DNA from: Sphingomonas folli
GTDB lineage: Bacteria; Pseudomonadota; Alphaproteobacteria; Sphingomonadales; Sphingomonadaceae
Direction of reading: 5' to 3'
DNA: 64,000 nt
NCBI RefSeq assembly: GCF_019429525.1
Contig: NZ_JAHXZL010000014.1
Coordinates: 97,499 to 161,498 of the forward strand
Under the pieces are notes generated by a model, which was not told the origin of the DNA, did not search any database, and worked only from the letters and a program-made list of their open reading frames with translations. The position numbers and the translations under genes are program-made. Positions 34,281 through 43,268 of the stretch are shown here, piece by piece (the stretch's first letter is position 1; each line of letters begins with the position of its first letter).

Positions 34281-36604
34281 CCCCCCGCGCCACCTATCGC
34301 CTCCAGTTCCACGAGGCCTTCACCTTCGCCGACGCCGAGGCGCTGGTGCCCTATCTCGACCGGCTGGGAATCAGCCACGTCTATGCCTCGCCGATCACGG
34401 TCGCGACGCCGGGCTCGACCCACGGCTATGACGTCACCGACCCGACGCGGATCAGCCCCGAGCTGGGCGGCGAGGACGGCTTCCGCGCGCTGGTCGCGGC
34501 GCTGCGCGCGCGCGACATGGGCGTGATCATCGACATCGTCCCCAACCATATGGGCGTGGCCGGCGGCCACAACGCGTGGTGGAGCGACGTCCTCCGGCGC
34601 GGCCCCGACAGCCCGCACGCGCGCGTCTTCGACGTCGACTGGCGCGAGCGGATCGTCCTGCCCGTGCTCGGCGCGCCGCTGTCTCAGGCACTCGCCGACG
34701 GCGACATCGCGGTCGAGCGCGACGGCGACCGCTGGGAGGTGGTAGCCTATGGCGAGCATCGCTTCCCGATCCGCGACGAGGACCAGGACGGCGCCGATGC
34801 GACCCCGCTCGCCCAGCTGCTCGAGCGCCAGCATTATCGCCTCGCTTACTGGCGCACCGCCAACGACCAGCTCAACTGGCGCCGCTTCTTCACGATCAAC
34901 GAGCTCGCCGGCGTGCGCGCCGAGGATCCCGCGGTGTTCGAGGCGACCCACGCGCTCTACTTCCGCCTCCACGACGAGGGGCTGATCGACGGCGTCCGCG
35001 TCGACCATGTCGACGGGCTGACCGACCCGATCGGCTACTGCCACCGGCTGCGCGAGCGGCTCGGCGATCAGGCCTGGATCATCGTCGAGAAAATCCTCGG
35101 CGCGGGCGAGCCGCAGCCGCACGGCTGGGCGATCGACGGCACCAGCGGCTACGACTTCATGGAACAGGTCGCCGCGCTGCTCCACGATCCCACCGGCGAG
35201 GAACCGCTCGGCGCGCTGTGGGAGGAGATCAGCGGGCGCAGCGCGACCTTCGAGCCCGAGGAGTTCCAGGCGCGGCAGGACCTGCTCTCCTGGCAGTTCG
35301 CCGGCCAGCTCGACGGCTGCGTCGCCGCCTTCGCCGCGCTCGCCGCGAGCGCGCCCGGCGGCGACGGCGTCACTCCCGCCGCGCTGCGCCGCGCGATCGA
35401 GCGATTATTGTGGGTCTTCCCGGTCTATCGCACCTACGGCACCGGCGACGCCGCCCCTGCGGCCGATGCCGCGGTGCGCGAGCGCGTGCGCGGCCGCGTC
35501 GCCGAGCTGATCCCGCCGGGCGAGGCGCCGATCACCGACATGGTCCTGGCATGGCTCGCCGGCGACGGGCTCGGCGACGCGGCGCTCGCCGCCGAGGCGG
35601 TGCGGCGCTTCCAGCAGCTCTCCGCGCCGATCGCGGCCAAAGCGGTCGAGGACACGGCCTTCTACCGCTACGGCCGGCTGCTCTCGCGCAACGACGTCGG
35701 CTTCGACGCCGAGACCTTCGCGCTGCCCCCCGCGGCCTTCCACGCCGCGATGGCCGAGCGCGCGCGCGCGGTGCCGCACGCGATGCTCACCACCGCGACG
35801 CACGACCACAAGCGCGGCGAGGACGTGCGCGCGCGGCTGGCCGCGATCAGCGCGCGCCCTCAGGCGTGGCGTGCCTTCGCGCTGCGCTGGGTGGCCGAGG
35901 ACGAGGCGGTCGACCCGGCCGACGCCTATATGCTGCTCCAGACGCTGGTCGGCGCCTGGCCCGACGACGGCCCCGGCGGCGACTTCGCCGAGCGCGTGAA
36001 GGGCTGGCAGCAGAAGGCGCTGCGCGAGGCCAAGCTGCGCTCGTCGTGGGAGGCGCCCGACGAGACCTATGAGGCCGCCGCCGACGCGCTGCTCGACCGC
36101 TGGCTCGCCGACGCGGCGTTCGTGTCCGCGGCGGAGGCGCTGCTCGCCGAGCTGCGCCCGATCGCCGAGGCGAACGCGCTGGCCCAGGTGCTGCTGCGCT
36201 ACACCGTCCCGGGCGTCCCCGACCTCTACCAGGGCACCGAGCTGGCCGACCTCTCGCTGGTCGACCCCGACAATCGCCGCCCGGTCGACTATGACGCGCG
36301 CGCGCGGCTGCTGGCGGCCGGGACGCCCGCCAAGCTGCGGCTGATCGCCGAGCTGCTGGCGCTACGGCGCGCGCATCCCGCGCTGTTCCGCGACGGCGAC
36401 TATGCCGCGGCCGAGGTGAGCGGCACGGGCGCGTCGCACCTGCTCGCGTTCGAGCGGCGCGGCGACGGGCGCACGCTGCGCTGCGCGGCAGCGCTGCACG
36501 GTGCGCGGGACTGGGGCGACACGCGGGTCCGCTTCGCCTCGGGCGAGGAGATCGCGGCGAGTGCGCTGCTCGCGGCGGGGCCGGTGTCGGTCGCGGTGGT
36601 TTGA
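34277..36604 (+). CDS. treY: Malto-oligosyltrehalose synthase
   Basis: A 775-residue GH13 isomerase that converts the reducing-end alpha-1,4 bond of maltodextrin to alpha,alpha-1,1, making a trehalose end. It shows the family N-terminus ATYRLQFHEAFTFADA, VIIDIVPNHMGV, the catalytic GVRVDHVDGLTDP, WIIVEKILGAGEP and TTATHDHKRGED. Its start overlaps the malQ stop (ATGA). Together with TreZ it yields free trehalose from glycogen or maltodextrin. No glycogen synthesis genes (glgA, glgB, glgC) lie in this window. Confidence 0.95.
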   Translation: MTPRATYRLQFHEAFTFADAEALVPYLDRLGISHVYASPITVATPGSTHGYDVTDPTRISPELGGEDGFRALVAALRARDMGVIIDIVPNHMGVAGGHNAWWSDVLRRGPDSPHARVFDVDWRERIVLPVLGAPLSQALADGDIAVERDGDRWEVVAYGEHRFPIRDEDQDGADATPLAQLLERQHYRLAYWRTANDQLNWRRFFTINELAGVRAEDPAVFEATHALYFRLHDEGLIDGVRVDHVDGLTDPIGYCHRLRERLGDQAWIIVEKILGAGEPQPHGWAIDGTSGYDFMEQVAALLHDPTGEEPLGALWEEISGRSATFEPEEFQARQDLLSWQFAGQLDGCVAAFAALAASAPGGDGVTPAALRRAIERLLWVFPVYRTYGTGDAAPAADAAVRERVRGRVAELIPPGEAPITDMVLAWLAGDGLGDAALAAEAVRRFQQLSAPIAAKAVEDTAFYRYGRLLSRNDVGFDAETFALPPAAFHAAMAERARAVPHAMLTTATHDHKRGEDVRARLAAISARPQAWRAFALRWVAEDEAVDPADAYMLLQTLVGAWPDDGPGGDFAERVKGWQQKALREAKLRSSWEAPDETYEAAADALLDRWLADAAFVSAAEALLAELRPIAEANALAQVLLRYTVPGVPDLYQGTELADLSLVDPDNRRPVDYDARARLLAAGTPAKLRLIAELLALRRAHPALFRDGDYAAAEVSGTGASHLLAFERRGDGRTLRCAAALHGARDWGDTRVRFASGEEIAASALLAAGPVSVAVV

Positions 36605-37624
36605 GGGCCGTCGCCGACGCTTCCCCCGCTGGACCTAGAGGCTGATCCATCTGAGGTGGAGCAGCGGGGTGCTCGCGCGGGCGCAGGAGCAGGGAGCCAC
36701 GAGCGTCACGCCCGCGGCCCTGGGCTCCGGCGTCCGCCGGAGCACCGTTCAGCTCCGAGAGATCTCACCCCAGATCCTCCCCGCTCGCGGGGAGGGGGAC
36801 CAGCCGCAGGCTGGTGGAGGGGGGCTTCCGAGAGCGATACACGTCGTGGATCCCCCCCTCCACCACCGGTCCTCCACCGGCGGTCCCCTCCCCGTGCCGG
36901 GGAGGATCTGCGGGCGGCGGCGATATCCCGACTGCGGCGATGTCCTACACCGCGACGGTCTGCCACACTCTCGCCGGCTCTGTCTCATCGTCGCCGGCCG
37001 CGATCGCGTGCGGCGACGCCCATCACGCACGCTCGTCCAGCCGGCCGCGACGGACTCAACGTTCCCGCGAACCGCGCCAGCGACTCAACATTCGCAACAT
37101 TCGCGCCGTAGGCCGCTCGACCCGAGACGGCGAAATATCCTAAAAGCAGCCACTTAGTCGAACACGGCGGCGCGGCGCCGATGTTGATTCATGGGGATCC
37201 CACCGTCGCACCCTCTTCCACACGGCGCGCGGGCGATCTCAGCGCCGCCTCGGCCTTCCCCCGTCGAGGCGGGCCGCCGCCGCCGGCGCCTCGCCGAGTG
37301 CGGCGGTCCGCCCCGACGCCCGGTGCTCGACTCCGTGCCCGATCGCGCGCGCGGCCACCGATGTCGACCCCGCCACGTCATCGAGACAGCGCGCCACCCG
37401 CCTCCCGCCGCAGCCCCGACCAGGCCGGCACAATCACAGATGTTCCTTTGCCAACAGTGACTTCGCCGCAGATCACAGGCTTTGGCCGACGACCGGCGCG
37501 AGCTGCTGCAACCCAAGTGTCACACGACTCGGCCATGGCCCGGCTCGGTTTCGCTTGGCGCCGCGCGCAACTCGTGCTTCGGGCTACCGGGATATGAGCA
37601 CCTACGGGTGGGGATGGGAGTTCG
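36605..37624. other. Gene-free kilobase between treY and the DUF47 gene
   Basis: No reading frame here has family features, a good ribosome site and the normal codon pattern. The interval holds one family B palindrome (36772-36909). Around 37080 there is a short CATTCGC-type tandem (CAACATTCGCAACATTCGC). The final 60 bp, with GGGATGGGAG before the ATG at 37625, are the leader of the phosphate genes. The rest shows nothing I can name. Confidence 0.55.
36772..36909. repeat. 138-bp intergenic palindrome, family B, copy 2
   Basis: The ends are perfect inverted copies, AGATCCTCCCCG and CGGGGAGGATCT. Nested arms such as GGGGGACCAGCC and the CTCCACC/GGTGGAG series repeat those of the copy at 27895-28032. 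Both copies are 138 bp, although their centres differ. Confidence 0.85.
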
Positions 37625-38269
37625 ATGTTCGCTTGGTTCCAGCGTCTTCTGCCGAGGACGGGTAATTTCTTCGAGCTGTTCGAGGCGCACGCCGCGATCG
37701 ACCTGGCGGGCGCGCGCGCGCTCGCCCAGCTGGTCGACGGCGCGAGCGACGCGACCGCGATGATCGCCAAGATCGCCGCGCACGAGCATGCCGCCGACGA
37801 CATCACCCGCGACGTGCTCAAGACGGTGCGCTCGACCTTCCTCACCCCGTTCGATCGCAGCGCGATCGCCGCGCTGATCGGCGCGCTCGACGACACGGTC
37901 GACGAGATGCACGCCGCCGCCGCCGCGATCGACCTCTACCAGGTGCGCGACTTCGCCCCCGAGATGCGCGCGATGGCCGCCGCCGCGGTCGAGGCCGCCG
38001 AGCTCGCCGCGGCGGCGATGCCGCTGCTGCGCGACGTCAGCCGCAACGGGCAGAAGCTGCACGACTTCACCGAGCAGCTGGTCCGGATCGAGGGCCGCGC
38101 CGACGAGATGCACGCCGCCGGGCTGAAGCGCTCGCTGGGCGCGTTCGGCCGCACCGACACGCTGCGCTTCGTGGTGGAGCGCGAATTGTACAAGCATCTC
38201 GAGCGCGTGCTCGACGCCTTCGAGGACGTCGCCGACGAGATCGATGGCATCGTCATCGATCACGCCTGA
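37625..38269 (+). CDS. DUF47 family PhoU-like protein (Pit accessory)
   Basis: A 214-residue helical protein of the PhoU/DUF47 family, starting MFAWFQRLLPRTGNFFELFE. It has two acidic helix motifs, AHEHAADDITRDVLKTV near residue 55 and RIEGRADEMHAAGLKR near 155, that resemble metal-binding ExxxD motifs of PhoU. Such proteins are encoded beside Pit phosphate transporters and modulate them. The pit gene starts 9 bp downstream. The ribosome site GGGAG precedes ATG 37625. Confidence 0.9.
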   Translation: MFAWFQRLLPRTGNFFELFEAHAAIDLAGARALAQLVDGASDATAMIAKIAAHEHAADDITRDVLKTVRSTFLTPFDRSAIAALIGALDDTVDEMHAAAAAIDLYQVRDFAPEMRAMAAAAVEAAELAAAAMPLLRDVSRNGQKLHDFTEQLVRIEGRADEMHAAGLKRSLGAFGRTDTLRFVVERELYKHLERVLDAFEDVADEIDGIVIDHA

Positions 38270-38278
38270 GCCGCGGTC

Positions 38279-39292
38279 ATGCACGAGCTCGCCTTTCCGC
38301 TGCTGGTCGGCCTCATCCTGGTCGCGCTGGCGTTCGATTATCTGAACGGGCTGCACGACGCCGCCAACTCGATCGCCACGGTCGTCGCCACCCGGCTGCT
38401 GTCACCGGTGCAGGCGGTGATCTTCGCCGCCTTCTTCAACTTCGCGGCCTATTTCCTGACGCTGGCGGTGCCGAGCCTCCATGCCGTGGCCGAGACGATC
38501 GGCAAGGGGCTGATCGCGCAGGAGGTGGTGACGCCGGCGGTGATCTTCGGCGCGCTGGGCGGGGCGATGACGTGGAACGTCGTCACCTGGCTGAAGGGCA
38601 TCCCCTCGTCGAGCAGCCACGCGCTGGTGGGCGGGCTGATCGGCGCGGGCGTGGCGCATGCCGGGCTGACCGGCGTGCAATGGGGCGGGCTCAACAAGAC
38701 CCTGCTCGCGATCGTGCTGTCGCCGCTGATCGGCATGATGCTGGCGATGCTGGTGATGCTGCTGTCGAGCTGGGCGCTGCGGCGCAGCACCGCGCGCCAG
38801 GCGGAACGCTCGTTCCGCGCGCTGCACCTCCTCTCCTCGGCGGCCTATTCGCTCAGCCACGGGCTCAACGACGCGCAGAAGACGATGGGGATCATCACCG
38901 TCCTGCTCTACTCGACCGGCCATCTCACCGGGCCGTTCGCGGTGCCGCACTGGGTCGCGATCAGCTGCTACATCGCGATCGGGCTCGGCACGATGACGGG
39001 CGGGTGGCGGATCATCGAGACGATGGGGTCGCGCATCACGCGGCTGTCACAGCACCAGGGCTTCAGCGCGTCATTGGCGGGCTCAATCGTGCTGTTCGGC
39101 GCGTCGACCCTGGGGATACCGGTATCGACGACCCACACGATCACGGGCTCGATCATCGGCGCGGGCGTGGCGCGCCGGGCGTCAGCGGTGCGCTGGGGCG
39201 TGGCGAAGAACGTGGTGATCGCCTGGGTGATCACCATCCCCGCCTCCGCCGCGGTGGGCGCGCTGGTCTATGCGCTGACGCTCTTGTTCTGA
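38279..39292 (+). CDS. pit: Inorganic phosphate transporter, PiT family
   Basis: A 337-residue polytopic inner-membrane protein with the two PiT signature repeats: DYLNGLHDAANSIATVVATR near residue 22 and SHGLNDAQKTMGI near residue 198. It also has PSSSSHALVGGLIGAG and PVSTTHTITGSIIGAG. It takes up phosphate with protons (or sodium), at low affinity. It is co-transcribed with the DUF47 gene. Its stop is 22 bp from the convergent glpK stop. Confidence 0.94.
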   Translation: MHELAFPLLVGLILVALAFDYLNGLHDAANSIATVVATRLLSPVQAVIFAAFFNFAAYFLTLAVPSLHAVAETIGKGLIAQEVVTPAVIFGALGGAMTWNVVTWLKGIPSSSSHALVGGLIGAGVAHAGLTGVQWGGLNKTLLAIVLSPLIGMMLAMLVMLLSSWALRRSTARQAERSFRALHLLSSAAYSLSHGLNDAQKTMGIITVLLYSTGHLTGPFAVPHWVAISCYIAIGLGTMTGGWRIIETMGSRITRLSQHQGFSASLAGSIVLFGASTLGIPVSTTHTITGSIIGAGVARRASAVRWGVAKNVVIAWVITIPASAAVGALVYALTLLF

Positions 39293-39314
39293 GGCGAGAA
39301 GGGCCTTCGTCCGC

Positions 39315-40811
39315 TCACCCCGTCGTCAGCGTCTTGGCCACCGCGACGCGCCAGCCCGCCACCAGCCGCTCGCGGTCGGCCGCGGCCATCCGCGGCTCGA
39401 AACAGTCGCGCCGCGCCCAGGTGGCGCGGACCGCGTCGAGGTCGGCCCACACGCCCGTCGCCAGCCCCGCGAGGAAGGCGGCGCCCAGCGCGGTGGTCTC
39501 GAGGTGGACCGGCCGCTCCACCGCGACCTCGAGCAGGTCGGCGAGGAACTGGCACAGCCAGTCGTTCGCCGCCATGCCGCCGTCGACGCGGATCGTCGCG
39601 GGCGCGGCGCCGCCGTCGGCGATCATCGCCGCGGTGAGGTCCATCGTCTGATAGCCGACCGCCTCCAGCGCGGCGCGGGCGAGATGCGCCTGGGTGGCGC
39701 CGAGCGTCAGCCCGAAGATCGCGCCGCGCGCGTCCGGGTCCCAGTGCGGCGCGCCCAGGCCGACGAACGCCGGGACCATGTAGACGCCGTGGCTGTCGGG
39801 CACCTGCGTCGCCATGTCGTTGGTCTCGCGCGCGTGGGTGATCACGCCGATGCCGTCGCGCAGCCACTTCACCGCCGCGCCGGCGACGAAGATCGAGCCC
39901 TCCAGCGCGTAGGTCATCCGCCCGTCCAGCCGATAGGCCGGGGTGGTGAGCAGCCGATGCTCCGACTCGATCGCCTCCGCGCCGGTGTTGAGCAGCAGGA
40001 AGCAGCCGGTGCCGTAGGTCGACTTGGCCATGCCGGTGTCGAAACAGGCCTGGCCGATCAGCGCCGCCTGCTGGTCGCCCGCGATACCCGCGATCGGGAT
40101 CGCGACGTCGAACAGTCCCTCGGCGGTGTGGCCGAAGATCCGGCTGTTGTCGTGCACCTCGGGCAGCAGCGCCATCGGCACATCGAAGAGCCGGCACAGC
40201 TCCTCGTCCCAGCGCTCCGCGCGGATGTCGTAGAGGAGCGTGCGGCCGGCGTTGGTGACGTCGGTGGCATGGACCTGGCCGCCGGTCAGTCGCCACAGCA
40301 GGAAGCTGTCGATCGTGCCGAAGGCCAGCTCGCCGCGCTCCGCCCGCGCGCGCGCGCCCTCGACATGGTCCAGGATCCAGGCGAGCTTGGTGGCGGAGAA
40401 ATAGGGGTCGATCAGCAGCCCGGTCTTGGCGCGCACCGCGGGTTCATGCCCCGCCGCCTTGAGCTCGGCGCAGAGCTTGGCGGTGCGTCGGTCCTGCCAG
40501 ACGATGGCACGGTGGATCGGCGCGCCGCTGGCGCGGTCCCAGACCACCACGGTCTCGCGCTGGTTGGTGATGCCGATCGCGGCGATGCCGTGGGCGCCGA
40601 CGCCGCTCTGCGCGACCGCGTCGCGCGCGACCTGGAGCGTGTCGCGCCAGATGTCCTCGGGGTCGTGCTCGACCCAGCCGCCCTCGGGATAATGCTGCGC
40701 GAACTCGGTCTGCGCGGTGGCGACGGGACGCGCGTCGCGGTCGAACACGATCGCGCGAGTCGAGGTGGTGCCCTGGTCGATCGCCAGCACGTGGATCTTG
40801 GTATCGGCCAT
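39315..40811 (-). CDS. glpK: Glycerol kinase
   Basis: A 498-residue FGGY kinase that phosphorylates glycerol to sn-glycerol-3-phosphate in the cytoplasm. It shows IDQGTTSTRAIVFD at the N-terminus, GITNQRETVVVWD, the glycerol-contacting segment YFSATKLAWILD, and GIAGDQQAALIGQ. The C-terminal half holds STYGTGCFLL and VDGGMAANDWL. The start is at ATG 40811, after GAGGAGAGG. It is the second gene after glpF on the minus strand, with 11 bp between. Confidence 0.96.
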   Translation of the reverse strand: MADTKIHVLAIDQGTTSTRAIVFDRDARPVATAQTEFAQHYPEGGWVEHDPEDIWRDTLQVARDAVAQSGVGAHGIAAIGITNQRETVVVWDRASGAPIHRAIVWQDRRTAKLCAELKAAGHEPAVRAKTGLLIDPYFSATKLAWILDHVEGARARAERGELAFGTIDSFLLWRLTGGQVHATDVTNAGRTLLYDIRAERWDEELCRLFDVPMALLPEVHDNSRIFGHTAEGLFDVAIPIAGIAGDQQAALIGQACFDTGMAKSTYGTGCFLLLNTGAEAIESEHRLLTTPAYRLDGRMTYALEGSIFVAGAAVKWLRDGIGVITHARETNDMATQVPDSHGVYMVPAFVGLGAPHWDPDARGAIFGLTLGATQAHLARAALEAVGYQTMDLTAAMIADGGAAPATIRVDGGMAANDWLCQFLADLLEVAVERPVHLETTALGAAFLAGLATGVWADLDAVRATWARRDCFEPRMAAADRERLVAGWRVAVAKTLTTG

Positions 40812-40822
40812 GGTTCCTCTCC

Positions 40823-41626
40823 TCAGCGGCGCCGCGGCAGGTACGGCTTGACCAGGAACTGATAGAGCCCCGCGCCGACGACGCCACCCACCAGCGGCCC
40901 CGCGATCGGCACCCACCAATAATGGTCCGGCCCCGGGAAGGCCGATCCGCCCCAGCCGAGCAGCCAGCAGAACAGCCGCGGGCCGAGGTCGCGCGCGGGG
41001 TTGATCGGCCAACCCTCGAGGAAGCCCGCCGAGGCGCCGATGCACGCCACCAGCAGGCCGATGATCAGAGCGCTGGCGTTGGCCATCGGGGCGGAGGTGT
41101 TGAACTCGTCGGTGATCGCGAAGATGCCGAGCAGCAGGATGGCGGTGAGCACCACCTCGTCCCAGAAGGCGTGGACCGCGGTGATGTGGAGCCCCGGCGC
41201 GGTGAAGAACACCCCGGCCGCGCCCCCCTGCGCGCGGGTGAGCGCGTGACTGGCGTTATAGGCGTCGATCACCGGGCCGAAGAGCTGGTAGACCAGCGCC
41301 GCGCCGATCATCGCGCCCGCCACCTGTGCCGCCACGTACGGCAGCACCTTGCGGCGCGGGAAGTCGCGGAACAGCGTCAGTGCGAGCGTCACCGCCGGGT
41401 TAGCGTGCGTGCCCGAGACCGCGCCGGTGACGTAGATCGCGATCGTCACCGCCAAACCCCAGGCGATGCACACGCCCCAGTAAGCGGTGGCATAGGGGCT
41501 GGGGTCATAGAGCGTGATCATCGCCGCGGCCGAGTCGCCCAGCGTGATGATGATCGCCACCGCGAGCATCTCCGAGATCAGCTCGCCGCGCAGCGTGCTT
41601 ACGCCCGGCGCCGCCTCCTCCGCCAT
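40823..41626 (-). CDS. glpF: Glycerol uptake facilitator (aquaglyceroporin)
   Basis: A 267-residue MIP-family channel of the inner membrane. The two pore motifs are HANPAVT (NPA at 76-78) and INPARDLGPR (NPA at 209-211). The Asp after the second NPA-Arg marks a glycerol-conducting form rather than a water-only channel. It lets glycerol in for capture by the glycerol kinase encoded next. It diverges from glpD across the candidate operator at 41676. Confidence 0.95.
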   Translation of the reverse strand: MAEEAAPGVSTLRGELISEMLAVAIIITLGDSAAAMITLYDPSPYATAYWGVCIAWGLAVTIAIYVTGAVSGTHANPAVTLALTLFRDFPRRKVLPYVAAQVAGAMIGAALVYQLFGPVIDAYNASHALTRAQGGAAGVFFTAPGLHITAVHAFWDEVVLTAILLLGIFAITDEFNTSAPMANASALIIGLLVACIGASAGFLEGWPINPARDLGPRLFCWLLGWGGSAFPGPDHYWWVPIAGPLVGGVVGAGLYQFLVKPYLPRRR

Positions 41627-41675
41627 AACCCTCTCCCCGGGCCCTGTCGGCCCCTCGTGACGTTTGTCCGCCGGG

Positions 41676-41705
41676 TTCGAACGAACGTCAACATCTTCGT
41701 TTGAA
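41676..41705. promoter_or_regulatory. Candidate GlpR operator between glpF and glpD
   Basis: TTCGAACGAA (41676-41685) and TTCGTTTGAA (41696-41705) are inverted copies with one mismatch, 20 bp apart centre to centre. The TTCG-AA/TT core matches the kind of half site bound by DeoR-family GlpR repressors. It lies between two divergent glycerol transcripts, next to the glpR gene. Confidence 0.65.
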
Positions 41706-41735
41706 GTCTCGGGGCGCTCGGCTCATATTCGCGCG

Positions 41736-43268
41736 ATGGCGAGCGGGAACGAGAGGCGCGACGGGTTCGACACGGACCTGCTGGTGGTCGGCGGCGGGAT
41801 CAACGGCACCGGGATCGCGCGGGACGCCGTCGGCCGCGGCCTGAGTGTGACCTTGGTCGAGCAGGACGACCTCGCCGCGCACACCTCCTCGGCCTCGACC
41901 AAGCTGATCCACGGCGGGCTTCGCTACCTCGAATATGGCGAGGTGCGGCTGGTGCGCGAGGCGCTGATCGAGCGCGAGCGGCTGTGGGCGATGGCGCCGC
42001 ACATCATCTGGCCGCTGCGCTTCGTGCTGCCGCAGACGAACTCGCCGCGGCCGGCCTGGATGGTGCGCGCGGGGCTGTTCCTCTACGACCATCTCGGCGG
42101 GCGCGAGCGCCTGCCCGCGACCGAGACGATCCGGCTGGCGGAGGACCCGCGCGGTGAGGGCCTGCGCCAGCGCGGCCGCGCCTTCGTCTACTCGGACTGC
42201 TGGGTCGAGGACAGCCGCCTGGTGGTGCTCAACGCGCGCGACGCCGCCGATCGCGGCGCCACCGTGCTCACGCGCACCCGGCTCGTCGACGCCGAGCGCG
42301 CGGGCGGCGGCTGGCGCGCGACCGTCGCCGGCACGGACGGTGAGCGCATCGTCACCGCGCGCGCGCTGGTCAACGCCGCGGGGCCGTGGGTGGCCGACAT
42401 CCTCTCACGCGTGCCGCACGCGCGCGACGACCGCGGGGTGCGGCTGGTCAAGGGCAGCCATATCGTCGTGCCGCGACTGTACGAGGGCGACCACGCCTTC
42501 ATGCTGCAGAACCCCGACCGACGCATCGTCTTCGCCATCCCCTATGAGGGCGCGTTCACCCTGGTGGGGACCACGGACGAGCCGTGGGCGGGCGCGCCCG
42601 GCCGCGCCGCCATCGACCCGCACGAGACCGACTATCTGCTCGAGACGATCGCGCGCTACTTCGCCGCGCCGGTGGCACGCGGGCAGATCGTGTGGAGCTA
42701 TGCCGGCATCCGCCCCTTGTACGACGACAAGGCGGCCGACGCCTCGGCGGTGACCCGCGACTATGTTCTCGACCTCGACTGCGGCCCCGCGGGTGCCAAC
42801 GAGAACGCGCCGATGCTGAGCATCTTCGGCGGCAAGATCACGACCTATCGCAAGCTCGCCGAGCACGCCATGGGCGAGCTGGCGCGCTTCTTCCCTCGGG
42901 CGCACGGCGCCTGGACCGCGGGCGCGACGCTGCCCGGGGGCGACTTCCCCGCCGAAGGGTTCGAGACGCTCGTCGACTCGCTGACGCGCGACTATCCGGC
43001 GCTCGACCGCGCGCTGCTGCGCCGGCTGGCGCGCGCCTACGGGACGCGCGCGCGCGCGCTGCTGGGCGACGCGCGGGCCGCCGAGGACCTCGGCGAGGAT
43101 TTCGGCGCCGGGCTGACCGCGCGCGAGCTCGACTATCTCGCCGCGACCGAGTGGGCGCGCACCGCCGAGGACGTGCTCTACCGTCGCAGCAAGCTGGGGC
43201 TCCACGTCCCGCCGGGCACCGCCGAGCGCGTCGACGCCTATCTCGCGCGCGCCGCGGCGCCGGCGTGA
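41736..43268 (+). CDS. glpD: Aerobic glycerol-3-phosphate dehydrogenase
   Basis: A 510-residue membrane-associated FAD enzyme that oxidises glycerol-3-phosphate to dihydroxyacetone phosphate and passes electrons to quinone. Visible blocks are LLVVGGGINGTGIARDA (FAD), SSASTKLIHGGLRYLEYGE, the VKGSHIVVPRL segment, AIPYEGAFTLVGTTDEP and LSIFGGKITTYRKLAEHA. ATG 41736 is used; the upstream candidates at 41664 overlap the operator. It is followed by glpR with a four-base overlap. Confidence 0.95.
   Translation: MASGNERRDGFDTDLLVVGGGINGTGIARDAVGRGLSVTLVEQDDLAAHTSSASTKLIHGGLRYLEYGEVRLVREALIERERLWAMAPHIIWPLRFVLPQTNSPRPAWMVRAGLFLYDHLGGRERLPATETIRLAEDPRGEGLRQRGRAFVYSDCWVEDSRLVVLNARDAADRGATVLTRTRLVDAERAGGGWRATVAGTDGERIVTARALVNAAGPWVADILSRVPHARDDRGVRLVKGSHIVVPRLYEGDHAFMLQNPDRRIVFAIPYEGAFTLVGTTDEPWAGAPGRAAIDPHETDYLLETIARYFAAPVARGQIVWSYAGIRPLYDDKAADASAVTRDYVLDLDCGPAGANENAPMLSIFGGKITTYRKLAEHAMGELARFFPRAHGAWTAGATLPGGDFPAEGFETLVDSLTRDYPALDRALLRRLARAYGTRARALLGDARAAEDLGEDFGAGLTARELDYLAATEWARTAEDVLYRRSKLGLHVPPGTAERVDAYLARAAAPA

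Noticed and set aside
36605..37624. Several short frames in the gene-free kilobase
   Set aside because: None has a ribosome site with GC-rich third positions and family features. Most cross the palindrome or the low-complexity stretches.
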